Assembly (NCBI RefSeq): GCF_900116225.1 | Contig: NZ_FOZZ01000002.1 | Location: 124,001-188,000 of the forward strand | Direction of reading: 5' to 3' | From: Sphingobacterium wenxiniae | GTDB taxonomy: Bacteria > Bacteroidota > Bacteroidia > Sphingobacteriales > Sphingobacteriaceae | DNA: 64,000 nucleotides | In this document: positions 61,964-64,000 of the stretch, piece by piece | Position numbering within the stretch: the first letter of the stretch is position 1 | Layout: each line of letters begins with the position of its first letter | The notes under the pieces: model-generated | Told to the model about the DNA's origin: nothing | The model's database searches: none | What the model saw: only the letters and a program-made list of their open reading frames with translations | Translations under genes and position numbers: made by a program

Positions 61964-63250
61964 ATGATCAAATTTACGAAAGCACTGTGGACGATCCTTC
62001 TGTTATGCATGTTGCATAACCTTTCTGCACAAGACAATTTTCCGGGTAAGTGGGAAGTGCAATATAAGCCTTGGCCACATATTCCCGCTATAAAAATGGA
62101 ACTTGCTATTTATGAACCGATTCAAGGAATGGTTTATCCAACAATTCTGCGATTGTCTAACCATTTGTTTGAAGGTGAATATGATTTTTTGTTGATTAAA
62201 AAAGATGATAATCAATTGGGGATCGCCCGTAATAAATATCCTATCCTGGAGAAGCCATTTCCGTTAAAATCTTGGATGATGTATCTAAATGGTCATTTTG
62301 AGCTAGATGAGCAAAGTGAAAAATTGATATTGCAACGTCTTTGGATAGACCGATTTGGGATTTTTATGGATGGGTTGTACGATGATGAACTGTTTACACA
62401 TCCTAAAACTTTTCTGAGAGACTTTCTCTATCAAGTCCCTATTACTTTAGAACGGAAGAACAAGATTAAGGAGAAACATCCAAGGGAAAAGGAAATATTG
62501 GGGTCAGAAGAAATTTATTATGGTATTTATGACCCGATAAAAGTCAACAGGCCGGAACTGCGAATTTCAGTGCTTGATGAAGAGAAATTTGATAAAGATA
62601 CGGTTACTATTGTGCATAATGGTAAGATCATTGTCGATAAATTGCCCGTGGGTGAGACCATGTTTCTGGATGATATAACTTTGGAGGAGGGCAATAATTA
62701 CTTTGCGTTCTTTGCCGAAAATTATGGTGATCTACCGCCTAATACAGCAAATTTTCTGATCTACACAGATGGAGGAGATGAACCTCAATATTCTTTTGAT
62801 TTTACACATCGGTCGAATGTATATGCTACGGCTATGGTTGCGCATTTTATCTATGAGAAGCCAAAGTTGGAAGAAAACAAAGTCCAGCAAACTCAAAAGG
62901 TGCTTAAGGATGGAGATAGGGATAATTTTCTTATTGGTAGGTTGCAGTCTTCTGAAAATAAGGTGCTACTGAAAATATGGGATGCACAACAGGAGGATGG
63001 TGACTTGATTACGATTCACTTAAACGGAAAGCCACTGTTAGAAAATATGGAAGTGCGGCATCAGCCGCGCTTTATAGAAATAACCTTGAAAAAAGGTGTT
63101 AATCAATTGTTGTTCAGAGCGGAAAATGTTGGTCGGATACCGCCCAATACGGGTGTTGTGGAACTTTCTACCAAAGACTTTCAGCGGCAGATTCTCTTCA
63201 ATACAGATATGAACCGTAGTAATTATATTGAGATTCTGAACTTGGAATAA
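61964..63250 (+). CDS. Secreted protein with an internally duplicated beta domain, 428 aa
   Basis: No family recognised. A signal peptide ends near LSAQ (residue 23). Residues 24-160 form an N-terminal region (GKWEVQYKPWPHIPAIKMELAIYEP). Two related units follow: 197-292 (TVTIVHNGKIIVDKL...NNYFAFFAENYGDLPPNTANFLIYTD...FDFTHRSNVY) and 334-425 (LITIHLNGKPLLENM...NQLLFRAENVGRIPPNTGVVELST...FNTDMNRSNYIEI). The shared PPNT and AEN motifs show a duplication. It probably binds a ligand at the cell surface. It abuts the convergent pabB stop codon. Confidence 0.72.
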   Translation: MIKFTKALWTILLLCMLHNLSAQDNFPGKWEVQYKPWPHIPAIKMELAIYEPIQGMVYPTILRLSNHLFEGEYDFLLIKKDDNQLGIARNKYPILEKPFPLKSWMMYLNGHFELDEQSEKLILQRLWIDRFGIFMDGLYDDELFTHPKTFLRDFLYQVPITLERKNKIKEKHPREKEILGSEEIYYGIYDPIKVNRPELRISVLDEEKFDKDTVTIVHNGKIIVDKLPVGETMFLDDITLEEGNNYFAFFAENYGDLPPNTANFLIYTDGGDEPQYSFDFTHRSNVYATAMVAHFIYEKPKLEENKVQQTQKVLKDGDRDNFLIGRLQSSENKVLLKIWDAQQEDGDLITIHLNGKPLLENMEVRHQPRFIEITLKKGVNQLLFRAENVGRIPPNTGVVELSTKDFQRQILFNTDMNRSNYIEILNLE

Positions 63251-64000
63251 TTATTCCAAAAGCTTAGCATCCAAAGTTTTTAAAATCGCACTGGCTTTCA
63301 ATAAACATTCTGCATATTCTTTTTCTGCATCAGCATCAATGGTAATAGCGCCACCTGTATGGAAAGAAAGATAACGGTTTGTACTGTTGTATAGCAAAGA
63401 GCGGATAACTACGTTGAAATCAAAATTACCCAAAGGATCGAAATAGCCAACTGTACCAGCGTATACGCCACGTCTGCTATTTTCATAGCAATCACATAAT
63501 TTCATGGCGCTGATTTTTGGTGCACCTGTCATTGAACCTGCAGGGAATGTCTGTCGGATAGCTGTTATGTCAGAAATTGTAGGATTTTTTTTGCAAGTGA
63601 CGGTAGAAATCAACTGATGTACCTGCTCAAAAGTATGCACCTCCAGTCGTCTGTCGGCTTTTACAGAACCTTCTACTGCGCTACGTGTCAAATCATTACG
63701 GACCAAATCCACAATCATGACATTTTCTGCGATTTCTTTGGGATTATTTTTCAGCGCATCGATAATATGTTTGTCCTCCAAGGTTGTTTTCCCACGTGGG
63801 GCTGTACCTTTGATGGGCTGGGAGATTAAGGTCTGTTCACGTTTGGCTAAAAAACGTTCGGGAGAGGCTGAAAGAATATATTTATCGCTAATCTTGAAGA
63901 AACAGGAAAAAGGTGTAGGTGAAACTTTATTTAATCTTTCATATACCGCTAAAGGAGAAAGGGATACCTTTTCCGCATAGAATTCCTGACAAAGGTTGAC
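63251..64000 (-). CDS. pabB: Aminodeoxychorismate synthase component I (N-terminus beyond window)
   Basis: The frame is open to the window edge, so 249 C-terminal residues are visible. They hold the chorismate-binding fold: FSCFFKISDKYILSASPERFL, ISQPIKGTAPRGKT, MIVDLVRNDLTR, AGSMTGAPKISAMKLCD, RRGVYAGTVGYFDP and FHTGGAITIDADAEKEYAECLLKA. The PIKGTAPRG motif favours PabB over TrpE (PIAGTRPRG) or isochorismate synthases; the lysine in PIKGT is the PabB hallmark. It makes 4-amino-4-deoxychorismate for folate. Confidence 0.92.
   Translation of the reverse strand, partial: VNLCQEFYAEKVSLSPLAVYERLNKVSPTPFSCFFKISDKYILSASPERFLAKREQTLISQPIKGTAPRGKTTLEDKHIIDALKNNPKEIAENVMIVDLVRNDLTRSAVEGSVKADRRLEVHTFEQVHQLISTVTCKKNPTISDITAIRQTFPAGSMTGAPKISAMKLCDCYENSRRGVYAGTVGYFDPLGNFDFNVVIRSLLYNSTNRYLSFHTGGAITIDADAEKEYAECLLKASAILKTLDAKLLE

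Overview
The window looks like chromosome from a Bacteroidota of the Sphingobacteriaceae type; Sphingobacterium is my best guess. The signs are a SusC/SusD outer-membrane pair, a DUF5686 CarboxypepD_reg protein, DUF3098, DUF4342 and DUF4407 proteins, the conserved ftsX-DUF3098-uppP-truB-ribF order, a GLPGLI-type domain, starts without Shine-Dalgarno sequences, and many promoters of the TTTG-N17-20-TAnnTTTG type. No prophage, CRISPR array, IS element or rRNA operon is visible. One tRNA gene (Ala, GGC) is present.

Layout. 1-10 kb: a truncated DUF5686 protein, a long RluA-type pseudouridine synthase, Dps, DoxX, and a SusD/SusC nutrient-uptake pair. 10-19 kb: FabV enoyl-ACP reductase, a secreted GLPGLI/PNGase F-like protein, HU, an aldo/keto reductase, tRNA-Ala, a secreted alkaline phosphatase, SSB, a zinc-ribbon protein and a lipoprotein serine hydrolase. 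19-34 kb: PurL with a palindromic repeat inside its reading frame, a VF530 protein, a DEAD-box-like protein with degenerate motifs, an acyltransferase, the ribF-truB-uppP-DUF3098-ftsX operon and LeuRS. 34-41 kb: a zeta-toxin-like P-loop protein, about 0.9 kb without a convincing gene, thioredoxin plus rhodanese, a putative small RNA, an NTF2-like exported protein, an S9 peptidase, threonine aldolase and a YihY/BrkB protein. 41.6-47.8 kb: a seven-gene minus-strand run ending in an N-formylglutamate amidohydrolase-like protein, a DUF1704 (QEGLA) metallopeptidase and a GshB-like ATP-grasp ligase. This is the best candidate for a little-understood system. 48-64 kb: an ABC exporter whose permease is fused to an M1 peptidase, a TonB receptor divergent from a MocR-type regulator, an S1/P1-like hydrolase, a glycosyltransferase-FKBP-aldo/keto reductase run, TcdA/TatD, a secreted duplicated-domain protein and a truncated PabB.

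Non-coding structure is unusually rich. Four copies of a palindromic element of about 130-190 bp lie between genes; three of them separate convergent genes, one filling its gap exactly from stop codon to stop codon. A C/G-rich palindromic family lies in intergenic spaces, supplies the stop codons of leuS and ftsX, and has one in-frame copy inside purL. Direct repeats of the form [AC]GGTRAAW at exact 21-bp spacing occur upstream of the NTF2-like gene and in the 47.8-48.1 kb divergent region, which suggests a shared activator. A promoter with a 17-nt palindrome in its spacer, followed by a hairpin and seven Ts, looks like a small RNA gene at 36.06-36.16 kb.

All calls come from reading the sequence and remembered family motifs. 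No database search or structure prediction was run. Several start codons were moved inward from the longest open frame, as explained in the entries.
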